A stretch of 64,000 nucleotides of DNA from Falsigemmobacter faecalis (lineage in GTDB: Bacteria; Pseudomonadota; Alphaproteobacteria; Rhodobacterales; Rhodobacteraceae), in assembly GCF_003863335.1 (NCBI RefSeq), contig NZ_RRAZ01000003.1:1-64000 (forward strand). The letters are read 5' to 3'. The position numbers were made by a program, and so were the translations under genes. Positions 26,963 to 37,626 of the stretch are shown in pieces (the stretch's first letter is position 1; each line of letters opens with the position of its first letter). The notes under the pieces were generated by a model that saw only the letters and a program-made list of their open reading frames with translations, was not told the origin of the DNA and did not search any database.

Positions 26963-28062
26963 CATTCTCCCCAACGGCTGCCCGGCGTCAGCACCATCTG
27001 TGTCACCCCCTGAACCCGTAAAACCGCACCGGGCAGCAAGCCCACGCGTGAGCGGGCATCCTGGCCCAGAGCCTGGTCGATATCTCCCGCCCGCCTGAGA
27101 ATAGAGATCAGCGCAGGCGAGGTTGCAGCCGTAAAGTGGCTGTCGCCGTCCGAATAGGCCCCGGTCTCCACCAGCGTCACATTGAGCCCCGCCAGAACGG
27201 CAGGATCGCGCAGATTGCCAAGGCGGGCGGACTCTCGGGCGATGGTGGCCGAGAGCGCCAGCGCATTGTCGCGCCTTGACGTCATCACCACGAAGGGCTG
27301 CGGCAGGGCCCCGATCCGCGCGGCCTGCGATTTGAACACATCAACATCCAGATCCGGCGACATCAGCACCACCCCTGCAAGGCGGCTGCGGATCTGCCGG
27401 TTCTGCCCGACCAGGCGCAAAGTCTCCATCGTCAGGGCCGAACCCATCGAATGCGCGACGATCAGGATGCGGTCTGCCCCGGCTGAAGCCACATCCTGCA
27501 GCAGCGTCTCAAGCCCGTCCCTGGCAAAAAGCGTTGAATCGCGGTCATAGGCATAAGCCAGCACCGACCCCCGCGAGGGCCAGGAGTAGTGGACAGCCAC
27601 ACCCGGCATCTCAAGGTCATGATAAAGCTGTGCAAATCTATAGAGGCCCTCGGCGAAGGTGTTGTTAAAGCCATGGACAAAGATCACTGCCTCCCGCGTG
27701 CCGCGCTGCGAGACGGACATCTCTTTCGCCAGCGCCCTGCGGAAGGCAGCAGAGCCTGGATAGAGGTCGCGGTTCACTGTCACCATATGCTTCCGGGGAT
27801 CTGCGACGCCGTTTTTTGGCGGCCAGGGCAGGGTGCCTGGCTCTCGTTCAGGCGGAATGGAGACGTCGAACCTGGCGTAGCGGGGCATATAGGTGCGTTG
27901 GGCGGACCAGTAATCCCCCTCGCCGTCATCGGCGCGGGTGGTGGCCACGAAAACTTTCTGCACCTCACCGACGCCCTTTGCCTCCGGCATAAAGAGAAGC
28001 TGCCCGCGTGGGGCACAGGCCCCCAGCAATACGAACGCACAAATCCCGATCAGACGCAGCAC
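26962..28062 (-). CDS. DUF900-type alpha/beta hydrolase lipoprotein
   Basis: This 366-residue protein has a lipoprotein signal ending LLGAC (lipidated Cys about residue 16) and an alpha/beta hydrolase domain of the DUF900 type. FVHGFNNTFAEGLYRFAQL provides the oxyanion region, LIVAHSMGSALTME holds the nucleophile Ser, and the late Asp and His are plausible in SPDLD and DSHFT. GTG 28062 is 6 bp after GGAGG, so I use it instead of GTG 28068. The substrate is unknown. It is probably an envelope-anchored esterase. Confidence 0.82.
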   Translation of the reverse strand: MLRLIGICAFVLLGACAPRGQLLFMPEAKGVGEVQKVFVATTRADDGEGDYWSAQRTYMPRYARFDVSIPPEREPGTLPWPPKNGVADPRKHMVTVNRDLYPGSAAFRRALAKEMSVSQRGTREAVIFVHGFNNTFAEGLYRFAQLYHDLEMPGVAVHYSWPSRGSVLAYAYDRDSTLFARDGLETLLQDVASAGADRILIVAHSMGSALTMETLRLVGQNRQIRSRLAGVVLMSPDLDVDVFKSQAARIGALPQPFVVMTSRRDNALALSATIARESARLGNLRDPAVLAGLNVTLVETGAYSDGDSHFTAATSPALISILRRAGDIDQALGQDARSRVGLLPGAVLRVQGVTQMVLTPGSRWGE

Positions 28063-28470
28063 AATCACCTCCGTGAAGATGCGGCATCATGCTGTGAGGG
28101 ACGGCATGAGGCAATCATCACCTTATGTCATCCCGCGCTGCCGTTTCGTTGAGCCGCCTCCCGGTCCGGCCGGAGGCGTTCGATCTGCGGGGCATCATCA
28201 ATAAGGCGCCAGACAGGCAGCGGGATTTGTTTCGCCATCACTCAAAGCTGAAGACTGCAGTGAGCGAGGGAAGAGAAAGGCAGGTCCCGAATGCCGGCGT
28301 CACCTGTGGGAGTAAAAATCATCGCCCTTTCCGCAGGTAATTTATAGATACATGTTATAGGCATTATTTTGTAATTATGATTATATTGCGATTGAGCGTT
28401 AATGAATATAGATCATTCCCCCGGCACATGGCGTGCCGGGAGGCGTGGTCGTCAGCTAATCCGGAAAGCG
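28063..28470. other. 408-bp gap with an AT-rich island
   Basis: No gene is convincing here. The right part, about 28335-28425, is strikingly AT-rich compared with the surroundings. The left part holds an imperfect GC hairpin (CGCCTCC/GGAGGCG, about 28147-28170). The gap lies upstream of the lipoprotein hydrolase (minus) and downstream of mutL (minus), so it should hold the hydrolase promoter. Weak -10-like TATCTA and TATAAA elements occur on the minus strand in the island. Confidence 0.5.
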
Positions 28471-30342
28471 TCAGGTGCGGCCGAAAAGCCGCTCGATATC
28501 GCTGAGGCGCAGCTCAACATAGGTCGGGCGACCGTGGTTGCACTGGCCGGAATGCGGGGTGGCTTCCATTTCCCGCAAAAGCGCGTTCATTTCCTCGGCG
28601 CGCATCTGACGGCCCGAGCGCACGGATCCGTGGCAGGCCATCCGGCTGAGGATCGCATCAATCCGGACCTGGAGCGCGGTGGTCGAGCCCTGGTCTGTCA
28701 ACTCGTCGAGGATATCCCGGATCAGACCCTGGCTGTTCACCTGGCCCAGGATGGCGGGTGTTTCACGCACCGCAATCGCGCTGCCGCCGAAGGCCTCAAG
28801 GACCAGGCCCAGCTTTTCCAGCTCTGGCGCAAATTCCAGCAGCATGGCCGCTTCGTCCTGGGCCAGCTCAATAATATCGGGGATCAGCAGGGCCTGGGCG
28901 GCGATGCCCTTCACGGCGGCCTGGCGCTTCAGGCGCTCATAGACCAGGCGCTCATGGGCGGCATGCTGGTCCACGATGACCATGCCGGTCTCGGTCTGGG
29001 CGATGATGTAATTCTCATGCACCTGCGCCCGCGCAGCCCCTAAGGGGCGGCGGCTCAGATCCTCTGCGACCTCGGGGGAGGGGGCTGGCTCAAACCTGGC
29101 GGAAGGCATCTCGGAGAGGCCGGGATCCGGGGCCTGAAAGGCGAAGCTGCTGCGCAAAGCGCCCTGGGAGGGGCGGTCCATCTGCCAGACCCGCGCCGCA
29201 GGCGAGGTGGTCCAGGAGGCAGCCCCCGAGAGGGGCGCCTGCGCCGGGGCTTCGGGGCGCATGGCTGACAGGGTCGCCTCGGCAACCGTGTTGGAGCTGC
29301 GGTGCCCCTCTGCTGCCAGGGCGTGACGCAGCGCTGAGACGATCAGCCCGCGGGTCAGCGCCGGGTCGCGAAAGCGCACTTCTGATTTCGCGGGGTGTAC
29401 GTTGACGTCGACAAGCTGCGGATCACAGTCCAGAAACAGCACCGCCCCCGCGTGACGGTCGCGCGACAGCAGATCCTGATAGGCCGCCCGCAGCGCCCCA
29501 AACAGCATCCGGTCCAGAACCGGACGGCCATTCACAAAGAGAAACTGCGCCACCGCCGTGCCGCGCGACCAGGTCGGCAAAGCCGCATAGCCGGTCAGGC
29601 GCACCCCGTCGCGGGTGGCATCAATCGGCAGCGCATTTTCGGTGAAATCCGCCCCGATGATCCTGGCGAGCCGCCCGCGCAGAGCATCAAAAAGATCGCC
29701 CTGTTCGGCATCGGCGCGAAAGATCAGCCGGCCTTCGCCGCCGTCGCTGACATCGCGCAGGGTGAAGCTGACGCCCGGCTCGGCCATGGCAAGCCGCTTC
29801 ATCACATCCGAGATCGCCATGGCCTCGGCCCGGTCAGAGCGCAGGAATTTCAACCTGGCGGGTGTGGCGTAGAAAAGATCCCGCAACTCTACCACGGTGC
29901 CCCGGTTCAGCGCGGCGGGGCGCACAGGCTCCATCCGGCCGCCGGAGACGGTGATGACGGCGGCCTCATTCCCCTCAGCCCGGCTGGTGATCGACAGACG
30001 CCCCACCGCGCCCAGACTGGGTAAAGCCTCGCCGCGAAAGCCAAAGGTATGGATATTCAGCAGATCCTGGCCGTCGATCTTGGAGGTGGCATGCCGCGAG
30101 AGCGCCAGGGGCAGATCTTCCGGCGTCATGCCGCAGCCGTCATCGATGACCCGGATCAGGGATTTTCCGCCCTGGGCATAGGCCACATCGACCCGCTTTG
30201 CGCCCGCATCCAGCGCGTTTTCCACCAGTTCCTTAATGGCCGAGGCCGGGCGCTCCACCACTTCGCCCGCAGCGATGCGGTTGATGGCGGATTCGTCTAA
30301 CTGCCGGATCACCGGCCGCATCTGAGGGAGGGTCTGGTCCAT
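28471..30342 (-). CDS. mutL: DNA mismatch repair endonuclease MutL
   Basis: The 623-residue protein has the GHKL ATPase N-terminus ([49 protein letters not shown]) and a C-terminal dimer domain. The metal motif [12 protein letters not shown] (about residue 456) is present, so it should be a nicking MutL, as expected in species without Mut[11 protein letters not shown] and HGRPT complete the active site. A Pro/Ala-rich linker of about 100 residues separates the domains. An internal ATG (30321) could be the true start. Confidence 0.96.
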   Translation of the reverse strand: MDQTLPQMRPVIRQLDESAINRIAAGEVVERPASAIKELVENALDAGAKRVDVAYAQGGKSLIRVIDDGCGMTPEDLPLALSRHATSKIDGQDLLNIHTFGFRGEALPSLGAVGRLSITSRAEGNEAAVITVSGGRMEPVRPAALNRGTVVELRDLFYATPARLKFLRSDRAEAMAISDVMKRLAMAEPGVSFTLRDVSDGGEGRLIFRADAEQGDLFDALRGRLARIIGADFTENALPIDATRDGVRLTGYAALPTWSRGTAVAQFLFVNGRPVLDRMLFGALRAAYQDLLSRDRHAGAVLFLDCDPQLVDVNVHPAKSEVRFRDPALTRGLIVSALRHALAAEGHRSSNTVAEATLSAMRPEAPAQAPLSGAASWTTSPAARVWQMDRPSQGALRSSFAFQAPDPGLSEMPSARFEPAPSPEVAEDLSRRPLGAARAQVHENYIIAQTETGMVIVDQHAAHERLVYERLKRQAAVKGIAAQALLIPDIIELAQDEAAMLLEFAPELEKLGLVLEAFGGSAIAVRETPAILGQVNSQGLIRDILDELTDQGSTTALQVRIDAILSRMACHGSVRSGRQMRAEEMNALLREMEATPHSGQCNHGRPTYVELRLSDIERLFGRT

Positions 30343-30374
30343 CCCTCAGATTTAGCAGAAGCCAGAGGGCAGTT

Positions 30375-31673
30375 CTACTCCTGCTCCAGCCCCACAGGGC
30401 GTCCGACGATGATGAACGACAGATCCTTCGCCCGGAAATGCGCTTTCGCCGCAGCCTGCACCTGCGCCAGCGTCACGGCCTCAATATAGCCGTTGCGCTT
30501 TGAGGGGTAATCGATCGGCCAGCCCTGCAGCTGCAGGCCCACCAGCGCGCGGGCGATATTGGCATTGCCGTCCCAGCGAAGCGGATAAGAGCCGGTCAGA
30601 TAACGCTTTGTGGCCTCAAGCTCGTCTTCTGAGATATCCGGCAGCCGCGCCCATTCCGCGCGGATCACCTCAATGGTGTCTTTCACGGTGGCATTGGCGG
30701 TCTGAACCTGGCCGGTCAGCAGTTCCGCCTGATCGAGTGAAGAAAACCCCGCGCCGATCCCATAGGTCAGCCCGCGCTTTTCACGCACTTCCGTCATCAG
30801 CCGGGTGCCAAAGCGGCCCCCGCCGAGGATTTCAGAGGCGATAAAGGCCGGGAAAAAATCGGGATCGTCGATTTTGATCCCCTCCTGACCAAAGAGGATC
30901 ACGGCCTGGGGTCCGGGAAACTCTTCCGTCACGACCTGGCCGCTGAGATGAACCTCAGCCGGACCGGGCAGCGCGCCGCCCTTTTCCGGCAGGCCCGAGA
31001 GCAGCTTATCCAACAGCACGCCAAGCGCCTCAGCGGTGATATCGCCGGTCGCGGCGATGATCACATTCTCCCGCGTCAGTGCCGCTTTGTGAGCGGCCTT
31101 CAGATCCTCCACCGTCAGCGCCTTCACGCTGTCATGGGTGCCCTCCGAGGGGCGGGCATAGACATGGCCTTCAAAGGTGATCTCATTGAAAAGCTTTGCT
31201 GCAACCGCACCTGGGTCGCGCTCTTCGGCGGTGAGGTTTGACAAAATCTGCATCCGCACCCGCTCGACCGCCTCTGCGGGGAACGACGGCTCCACCAGCG
31301 CGCGGCGCAGCAGATCGATGGCTTTGTCCTGGTTGTCGGTCAGAAACCTTGCGGAAACGCCGACAATTTCACGGGACGGATTAAACGAAAACGAGGCCGC
31401 AAGATCATCGCGGGCGGCGGCAAAGCCCTGGCTGTCAAGATCACCGGTGCCCTCTTCCAAAAGCCCGGTCATCAGCGTCACCGCCCCCTCTTTGCCCGAG
31501 GGGTCCAGCGTGGCGCCGCCCTTAAAGCGCAGCTCCAGCGCCACAAAGGGGATCTCCTGCGCCTCCACCAGCCAGGCCTTCAGCCCGCCGGGAGAGGTCA
31601 CCTCTTTCACCGGGACATCGGCGAAAACCGGCAGGGCAATCAGGGCGAAAAATGCTGTCAGTCGCGCGATCAT
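30375..31673 (-). CDS. M16 family peptidase-like protein, non-catalytic partner
   Basis: This 432-residue protein has a signal peptide (MIARLTAFFALIALPVFA) and two M16 (pitrilysin-type) domains, including GGRFGTRLMTEVREKRGLTYG in the second. The HxxEH zinc motif is missing: the matching place reads TLMTGLLEEGTGDL. It therefore lacks the metal site and probably forms the partner half of a heterodimer with the upstream active M16 protein, which it overlaps by 4 bp. Location is likely periplasmic. Substrate unknown. Confidence 0.9.
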   Translation of the reverse strand: MIARLTAFFALIALPVFADVPVKEVTSPGGLKAWLVEAQEIPFVALELRFKGGATLDPSGKEGAVTLMTGLLEEGTGDLDSQGFAAARDDLAASFSFNPSREIVGVSARFLTDNQDKAIDLLRRALVEPSFPAEAVERVRMQILSNLTAEERDPGAVAAKLFNEITFEGHVYARPSEGTHDSVKALTVEDLKAAHKAALTRENVIIAATGDITAEALGVLLDKLLSGLPEKGGALPGPAEVHLSGQVVTEEFPGPQAVILFGQEGIKIDDPDFFPAFIASEILGGGRFGTRLMTEVREKRGLTYGIGAGFSSLDQAELLTGQVQTANATVKDTIEVIRAEWARLPDISEDELEATKRYLTGSYPLRWDGNANIARALVGLQLQGWPIDYPSKRNGYIEAVTLAQVQAAAKAHFRAKDLSFIIVGRPVGLEQE

Positions 31674-32998
31674 TGCGCAGCCTCCTTTTGCAGCCAGCCG
31701 GTGACCGACTGTTTGCGGTCGAGAACTTTCTTTGCCGCGGCCATCACCTGCTCAGGCGTCACCGCCTGCAGAACCTCCGGCCAGGACTGCTGATCCCCCA
31801 CGGTCAGCCCCGTGGTCAGCGCCGTGCCATAGCGGCGCGCGACGCCCATGGCGCTGTCGCGGGCGTAGATTTCGCTCGCGGTCAGCTGGGCTTTGATGCG
31901 GCGAAATTCATCCTCGCCGATGCCGTCTTCGAGAAATTTCGCCAAAGCCGCATCGACAGCGGTCTCGGCCTCTTCCAGCGAGACACCTGGCGCGGGCATG
32001 GCATAAACCCCGAAGGTCGTGCCGTCATAGCCGGTCGGATCATAAAAGGCCGAAGCCGAAACCGCGGTTTTGGAATTCACCGTCAGCTCACGTCCCAGCA
32101 CCGAATTCACCCCGGCCCCGCCCAGAAGCTGCGCCAGAACCACCAGGGCCGCCGCTTCATCCTGGGCACCGCTCTGGCGCGAGGGGGCGATATAATTGCG
32201 GATCACATAGGGCTGGCCCACGCGGTCATCCTGCATAATCACCCGCCGTTCCGCGATCTGCGGCGGCTCAAGCGGCCGCTCGCGCCCGGTGATATGCTCA
32301 GAGGCCTTGAGCGGGCCGTAATATTCCTTCGCCAGCCGCTCGACTTCAGCCGGGGTGACATCGCCTGCGATGACCACAATGGCATTATCGGGGGCGTAGT
32401 GGCGCTTGTAGAAATCCAGCGCCGCCTCGCGGTTCAGCGCCTCCAGCTCATGGCGCCAGCCGATGATGGGGCGGCCATAGGGGTGGTTGAGATAAAGCGT
32501 GGCCGACATCTGCTCAGAAAACAGCCCCTCCGGGCTGGCATCAGTGCGGGTGGTGCGCTCTTCCAGAACGACATTGCGCTCAGTCACCACATCGCTTTCG
32601 GCGAGGGTCAGATTGACCATGCGGTCGGCTTCCATCCGCATCACCATCTCAAGGCGATCCGCGGCGACGCGCTGGAAATAGGCCGTGAAATCATAGCTGG
32701 TGAAGGCGTTATCCGAGCCACCTTCGGCGGCCACAAGCTGCGAGAACGCGCCCGGTGCCATGGTCTTGGTGCCCTTGAACATCAGATGCTCAAGAAAATG
32801 CGCCAGCCCGGATTCGCCCGAGCGTTCATCGGCAGAGCCGACCCGATACCACACCATATGAACCACAACCGGGGCGCGGTGATCTTCGATCACCACCACC
32901 TGCAACCCGTTGTCGAGCCGGAGTTCGGTGACCTTCTCTTCCGCCTGCGCCACCAGTGGCGCGATGAAAGACAATGCCAGAGCCAGCAATAACCGCAT
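31670..32998 (-). CDS. M16 family zinc metallopeptidase, catalytic subunit
   Basis: The 442-residue protein has a signal peptide (MRLLLALALSFIAPLVAQA) and the inverted zinc motif HFLEH at residues 67-71, with the distal Glu expected in NVVLEERT. It is a secreted or periplasmic M16 peptidase paired with the non-catalytic protein that follows with a 4-bp overlap. ATG 32998 is chosen because it begins the signal peptide and has GAGGAG upstream. Such pairs occur throughout alphaproteobacteria next to lspA and a DUF3035 lipoprotein. Confidence 0.92.
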   Translation of the reverse strand: MRLLLALALSFIAPLVAQAEEKVTELRLDNGLQVVVIEDHRAPVVVHMVWYRVGSADERSGESGLAHFLEHLMFKGTKTMAPGAFSQLVAAEGGSDNAFTSYDFTAYFQRVAADRLEMVMRMEADRMVNLTLAESDVVTERNVVLEERTTRTDASPEGLFSEQMSATLYLNHPYGRPIIGWRHELEALNREAALDFYKRHYAPDNAIVVIAGDVTPAEVERLAKEYYGPLKASEHITGRERPLEPPQIAERRVIMQDDRVGQPYVIRNYIAPSRQSGAQDEAAALVVLAQLLGGAGVNSVLGRELTVNSKTAVSASAFYDPTGYDGTTFGVYAMPAPGVSLEEAETAVDAALAKFLEDGIGEDEFRRIKAQLTASEIYARDSAMGVARRYGTALTTGLTVGDQQSWPEVLQAVTPEQVMAAAKKVLDRKQSVTGWLQKEAAQ

Positions 32999-33100
32999 TC
33001 CGGGTCTCCTCAGATCAGCCCGGTGCGAGGCTAAATCAGACAGAGGCGGCGTCAAGCGCAGCCGGAGGGCAGAGACGGGATTGTGATCAGATAAAGTGGC

Positions 33101-33622
33101 TCAGCGACCCGAGCCCTGCGGCGGTGCCGAAGGCGTGCGGGCCTGGGCGGCGCGCCAGCGCTCAAGTTCCTGATAGGACTGGGTGGTCTGACCGCCATAG
33201 GCCCGATGATAGGACGAGCGGTTGAAAAGCCGCTCCAGCAGACGCGGGCGTTGCGTTTTGCGGAAGGCCTCATCCTCGGCTGCCAGGGTCTGGCGCACGT
33301 TGGGATCAATCCCGTTGCGGCCTGCGGCTGCGACCAGAGCGGCATCGCCGGTGCCTGCGCCAGGTCGGCCACCAAGCGCTACAACCGCATCATCGAGCGG
33401 GCGCGGATCCACCAGGTTCGGTGCGCCACGCACCGGCTCGGGCAGGGCGCGCATGTCTGAGGGCATCTCAAGGGGCTTCGTCGGCAGGATCGAGAATTCA
33501 TCCGGGCCATCGCCGCTGGCCTGAAGACGCATCAGCCGAGGGGCCTCATCTGATCCGCCACAGGCTGAGACCAGCAGCACAGCCGTCAGCACAGCTGCCA
33601 CCCGCGTTTTCCCTGCCGTCAT
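33101..33622 (-). CDS. DUF3035 (BamF-type) outer membrane lipoprotein
   Basis: This 173-residue protein starts with a lipoprotein signal ending LLVSAC (Cys21). The mature part is rich in Pro and Ala and has IDPNVRQTLAAEDEAFRKTQRPRLLERLFNR, typical of DUF3035. In Caulobacter a protein of this family was found in the BAM outer-membrane assembly complex and called BamF. By analogy it may assist beta-barrel insertion here. GGAGAG lies before ATG 33622. It sits between lspA, whose product matures lipoproteins, and the M16 pair. Confidence 0.8.
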   Translation of the reverse strand: MTAGKTRVAAVLTAVLLVSACGGSDEAPRLMRLQASGDGPDEFSILPTKPLEMPSDMRALPEPVRGAPNLVDPRPLDDAVVALGGRPGAGTGDAALVAAAGRNGIDPNVRQTLAAEDEAFRKTQRPRLLERLFNRSSYHRAYGGQTTQSYQELERWRAAQARTPSAPPQGSGR

Positions 33623-33683
33623 CGAACTCTCCTGTCCCGATCTTCGCGCTCTCGCCAAGCCTTAACGCATCATGCCGCAGGCG

Positions 33684-34169
33684 TCACGGCTTCTTTGCTT
33701 CCCCGCGCGGGCTGCCGCCTGAAAACAGCACAAGGCCGATAGCCCCGGCGAAAATGGTGATATCGGCGACATTGAAGGAATAGGGATTGCTGAAGCCGCA
33801 GCAGGACATGTTCAGAAAATCCGCCACCGCGCCATAGATCAGCCGGTCGATCACATTCCCAAGCGCGCCACCAATCAGAAGGCCGGTGGAAATCTGCACC
33901 AGCGGGCGATCCGCCTCGCGTTTGGCCCAGATCCAGACCCAGGCGGAAATGATCAGCGAAATGATAATCAGAACCCAGCGGGTCAGCTCATCCTGGCCGG
34001 AAAACAGGCCAAAATTGATGCCCTGGTTCCAGGCCATCCGGAAGTTCAGAAAAGGCGGCCAGACATCAATGCCGCGCACCCGGTCAAGCTCCAGCCCGTG
34101 CACCACGGCGAATTTGCTGGCCTGATCGAGAAGAAACACACCCGTGGCGACCAATGCGGCAAGCTTCAT
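33684..34169 (-). CDS. lspA: Lipoprotein signal peptidase (signal peptidase II)
   Basis: LspA cleaves the signal peptide from lipid-modified prolipoproteins in the inner membrane. The 161-residue protein has four membrane helices and the aspartyl protease pair in GNVIDRLIYGAVADFLN and FNVADITIF. NQGINFGLFSG matches the conserved NxGxAFG loop. GGAAAGAG precedes the start. The downstream DUF3035 and upstream purH are on the same strand. A purH terminator separates it from purH. Confidence 0.96.
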   Translation of the reverse strand: MKLAALVATGVFLLDQASKFAVVHGLELDRVRGIDVWPPFLNFRMAWNQGINFGLFSGQDELTRWVLIIISLIISAWVWIWAKREADRPLVQISTGLLIGGALGNVIDRLIYGAVADFLNMSCCGFSNPYSFNVADITIFAGAIGLVLFSGGSPRGEAKKP

Positions 34170-34195
34170 GCTGTCTCTTTCCTTTGCAGGCTCCG

Positions 34196-34220
34196 AAAAA
34201 CCGGGGGGCGGACCCCCCGG
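34196..34220 (-). terminator. Terminator after purH
   Basis: CCGGGGGG (34201-34208) pairs with CCCCCCGG (34213-34220) around a CGGA loop. On the minus strand the stem is followed by TTTTT. It lies 13 bp after the purH stop and just before lspA. Confidence 0.85.
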
Positions 34221-34233
34221 CCGTTTTCACCCG

Positions 34234-35820
34234 TCAGTGACGGAAGTGGCGCATACCCGTAAACACCATCGCCAGCCCGGCTTCATCTGCCGCCGCGATC
34301 ACTTCTGCGTCACGCATCGAGCCGCCCGGCTGGATGATCGCCGTAGCCCCCGCCTCAGCAGCGGCCAGCAGACCATCCGCGAAGGGGAAGAAGGCGTCCG
34401 AGGCCACGACCGAGCCCACCGTGGTCGGTTGCGCCAGGTTCAGCACTTCGGCCATATCCTGCGATTTGCGCGCCGCAACCCGGGTCGAGTCGAGACGGCT
34501 CATCTGACCGGCACCCACGGCGACGGTCGCGCCGTCTTTAACATAGATGATGGCGTTGGATTTCACGTGCTTCGCCACTTTCCAGGCGAAGAGCATATCC
34601 GCCAGCTCAGCCTCAGAGGGGGCACGTTTGGTCACAACCTTCAGATCTGCCAGCGAGATCTGACCGACGTCACGGTCCTGCACCAGGAAGCCGCCCGAAA
34701 CCTGGCGCCAGGCCAGAGCTTTCTCGGTCGCATCCGGCAGCGCGCCGGTGGTCAGCAGACGCAGGTTCTTCTTGGCCGCAAAGATCGCCTTTGCCTCATC
34801 GGTCGCATCGGGGGCAATGACGACTTCGGTGAAGATCTCGGCGATTTTCGCAGCCGTTTCACCGTCGAGGGTCTGGTTCAGCGCGATGATGCCGCCGAAA
34901 GCCGAGGTGCGGTCGCAGTCGAACGCGCGCTCATAGGCCTCTGCCAGGGTCTCACCCACCGCCACACCGCAGGGGTTCGCGTGCTTCACGATCACACAGG
35001 CCGGGTTCGCGCGGTCCAGATCGGCGACCAGCTCAAAGGCGGCATCGGTGTCGTTGATGTTGTTGTAGCTCAGCTCTTTGCCCTGCCACTGCTTCGCGGT
35101 GGCCACGCCCGGACGGTTGGTGCCATCGGTGTAGAAAGCGGCCGACTGATGCGGGTTCTCGCCATAGCGCAGGGTCTGCGCCAGACCACCGGCAAAGCTG
35201 CGGCGGCGGGGTGCGTCTTCCGCGATCGCACCGGCCATCCAGGTCGAAACGGCGGTGTCATAGGCCGCGGTGCGCGCATAAGCGATCTGCGCCTGACGGG
35301 TGCGGAACTTCAGCGAGCTTGCGCCGTCATTCGCAGCCATTTCCGCCAGCAGGGCGGCATAATCTTCCGGATCGGTGACCACGGTGACGAATTTATGGTT
35401 CTTCGAGGCTGCACGGATCATCGCCGGACCACCGATATCGATATTCTCGATGCAGTCGTCATAGGACGCGCCTTTGGCGACGGTGGCCTCAAAGGGATAA
35501 AGGTTCACGACCAGCAGGTCGATCGGCTCAATGCCGTGGGCGGCCATGGCGACCAGATGCTCATCGTCATCGCGCAGGGCCAGCAGACCGCCATGCACCA
35601 TCGGATGCAGGGTCTTGACGCGGCCGTCCATCATCTCCGGAAAACCGGTGACATCAGAGACATCGCGTACTTTCAGCCCGGCTGCACGCAGCGCAATCGA
35701 GGTGCCGCCGGTCGAGATCAGCTCAACGCCCTGGGCTGCAAGCGCACGCGCAAATTCGATGAGCCCCCCTTTGTCGGATACCGAAATCAGCGCACGGCCA
35801 ATAGGAACCAGATCAGTCAT
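34234..35820 (-). CDS. purH: AICAR transformylase / IMP cyclohydrolase
   Basis: PurH catalyses the last two steps of IMP synthesis. The 528-residue protein has the N-terminal cyclohydrolase domain with [35 protein letters not shown] and the C-terminal transformylase with [25 protein letters not shown] and the late [11 protein letters not shown] 35820 is the family start, and a longer frame to 35913 would overlap the heparinase-like gene. It is 16 bp after the heparinase gene, so they are likely one operon with rsmB upstream. Confidence 0.97.
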   Translation of the reverse strand: MTDLVPIGRALISVSDKGGLIEFARALAAQGVELISTGGTSIALRAAGLKVRDVSDVTGFPEMMDGRVKTLHPMVHGGLLALRDDDEHLVAMAAHGIEPIDLLVVNLYPFEATVAKGASYDDCIENIDIGGPAMIRAASKNHKFVTVVTDPEDYAALLAEMAANDGASSLKFRTRQAQIAYARTAAYDTAVSTWMAGAIAEDAPRRRSFAGGLAQTLRYGENPHQSAAFYTDGTNRPGVATAKQWQGKELSYNNINDTDAAFELVADLDRANPACVIVKHANPCGVAVGETLAEAYERAFDCDRTSAFGGIIALNQTLDGETAAKIAEIFTEVVIAPDATDEAKAIFAAKKNLRLLTTGALPDATEKALAWRQVSGGFLVQDRDVGQISLADLKVVTKRAPSEAELADMLFAWKVAKHVKSNAIIYVKDGATVAVGAGQMSRLDSTRVAARKSQDMAEVLNLAQPTTVGSVVASDAFFPFADGLLAAAEAGATAIIQPGGSMRDAEVIAAADEAGLAMVFTGMRHFRH

Positions 35821-35836
35821 TTCTCTGTACCTTCTG

Positions 35837-37555
35837 TCAGACGGGAGGCTCGTCCCGGTCAAGATCGCGGATGGCCAGGGGGGTATCCTGTGCTTTCGCC
35901 AAGGTCCAGCCAAGTTCCGCCTGATCTGCGGTGAGTTGCGCAGAAAGGCGGATCTGCAAAGTCGGGCGCGGCTTCAGGCGGCCCTTCTCAAGATAGACCG
36001 AGGGCTCAAGCGTCAGCCGCCCGGTGCCGTCATGGCGAAACACCCAGATCTCGCCCGAGCGCAGCACCAGCGAGACCGCCGCGCCGCCCATATCAAGGCG
36101 CGCATCCACATCGGGATGCAGGTGAAACCGCAGGCTGAAGGGAATGCCCCCCTCTCCGGCATGAGCGAGAACCTGGGAAAGCCGCGCTTTCATGGCGGCG
36201 TCGCGCGCGCCCAGAGTGTCCTGGCCCACCAGAACCCGCCCGTCCTGCGACAGTTCCAGCGCGCGCAGATGCTGCAGGCCGTGGCTGCGCGCCCAGCCGG
36301 AATGGCCCGAGATCAGGCTTTGCCCGTCCACGCTCTGAAAAAGCCGTGGCGGCAGGGTCGCGGCGCGGTCTGAGAGGGTCTGTCCCTTCCCAAAGCGCGA
36401 GGAGGAAAAGCCCTCAACGACCAGGGTCGAATGGCTGGCCGTTGCACGCCCCGCCCGATGCCAGTCCGGACCAAAGGGCGCTCCCGAACCGCAGGAGACA
36501 ATGAGGCTCCGCCGCGCTGAGGTCATCTCCAGCGCGAGGGTTGAGGCATGGGCAGTGCTTTCAGCCGCGCCGTCAGGCGGTGAGGCCACATCGACGATCA
36601 GCGACGTCCGTCCGCCGCTGAGGCGCGCATAGCCCATGGCGTGGATCATGCTCGGCCCGCGTTTCACCCGCGATCCGGTGAGCGCCAGGTCCAGCCGCCC
36701 CTCCAGCCCCCGCCCGCCGCCGTGAAACCTGGCGAGGTTGCCATCCGCATGGCGCAGCGCCCGCAGAGCCGGCGCAATGCGCCCCGCTGTGGTGGTGAGT
36801 TCCGGCGGCACAGCCCGGCCCAGATCCTCCAGCGTCATCCGCACCCAGGTCAGAAGCGTGAAGATATCGAGAAGCTCTTCGGGATTGCGCGAGGCGATGG
36901 CGCCCTCGGAATCAACGACCGCGCCCGCCTCTGCCATCAACGCCGCAAGCGCGGGGGCGCTCAGGGCTTCCAGCCCGTCGAGCAGAAGCCCGGCCGTTGC
37001 CAGCGCGGCCAGGCCTTCAATGCGCGGCAGACCTGGCGGCGCGGTTTTCCAGCGCCGCGCCAGGTAATGCGCCTGGCGGCTGAGGCTGCGCAGTAAAGGC
37101 GCGCTCTCGTCGGACATCTGACCCTCGGTCAGCATCTGTCCGTGTGAAATCATCCGCAAAAGCCGCTGCCCGGTGCCCTGGGGGGGCCAGAACGGCCCGC
37201 GCCCGAAGCGCGAAATCCAATCGCTGACCCAGGTGCCCGCGAGAGCTCTTGCCGCGGCATCGCCACAGGCGGCCAGGTCGTCGAGCCAGGCAAAGCTCTG
37301 TGCGGCTTCTTCAAAAAGCGGACCTGGCGGGGGGATGTCCCAAAGGCTTTGACCATGGGCCTCAACCTCTGATCCGCCAAGCGCGAAGGTGCCGCTGAGG
37401 AGTTGCTGCCCCCGCGCCACCAGCCCGATAAAACGCGGCTCAGGCGGAGAGACAAAGCCCGTCGCAACCGGGCCTGCCCCCGCGCGCCAGGTCGCCCAGC
37501 GGTCCGCGAGGGGCTGCCGCCTGCCAGTGCCGTTGCCGTCTTTCAGATCCGCCAT
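35837..37555 (-). CDS. Heparinase II/III family protein
   Basis: The 572-residue protein matches the heparinase II/III group seen between rsmB and purH in Rhodobacteraceae. It has an alpha-helical N-terminal barrel ([33 protein letters not shown]) and a C-terminal beta-sandwich with [36 protein letters not shown]. The family includes polysaccharide lyases. Whether this one is an active lyase and on what glycan is not evident. No signal peptide is visible, which is odd for an extracellular lyase and suggests a cytoplasmic role. Confidence 0.85.
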   Translation of the reverse strand: MADLKDGNGTGRRQPLADRWATWRAGAGPVATGFVSPPEPRFIGLVARGQQLLSGTFALGGSEVEAHGQSLWDIPPPGPLFEEAAQSFAWLDDLAACGDAAARALAGTWVSDWISRFGRGPFWPPQGTGQRLLRMISHGQMLTEGQMSDESAPLLRSLSRQAHYLARRWKTAPPGLPRIEGLAALATAGLLLDGLEALSAPALAALMAEAGAVVDSEGAIASRNPEELLDIFTLLTWVRMTLEDLGRAVPPELTTTAGRIAPALRALRHADGNLARFHGGGRGLEGRLDLALTGSRVKRGPSMIHAMGYARLSGGRTSLIVDVASPPDGAAESTAHASTLALEMTSARRSLIVSCGSGAPFGPDWHRAGRATASHSTLVVEGFSSSRFGKGQTLSDRAATLPPRLFQSVDGQSLISGHSGWARSHGLQHLRALELSQDGRVLVGQDTLGARDAAMKARLSQVLAHAGEGGIPFSLRFHLHPDVDARLDMGGAAVSLVLRSGEIWVFRHDGTGRLTLEPSVYLEKGRLKPRPTLQIRLSAQLTADQAELGWTLAKAQDTPLAIRDLDRDEPPV

Positions 37556-37626
37556 AGGCCGCTACTTCCCGGATGCCCCGCAATCATAACCGCAGGTTGC
37601 GAGGCTGTCACGAGGGGTGCAGACTC

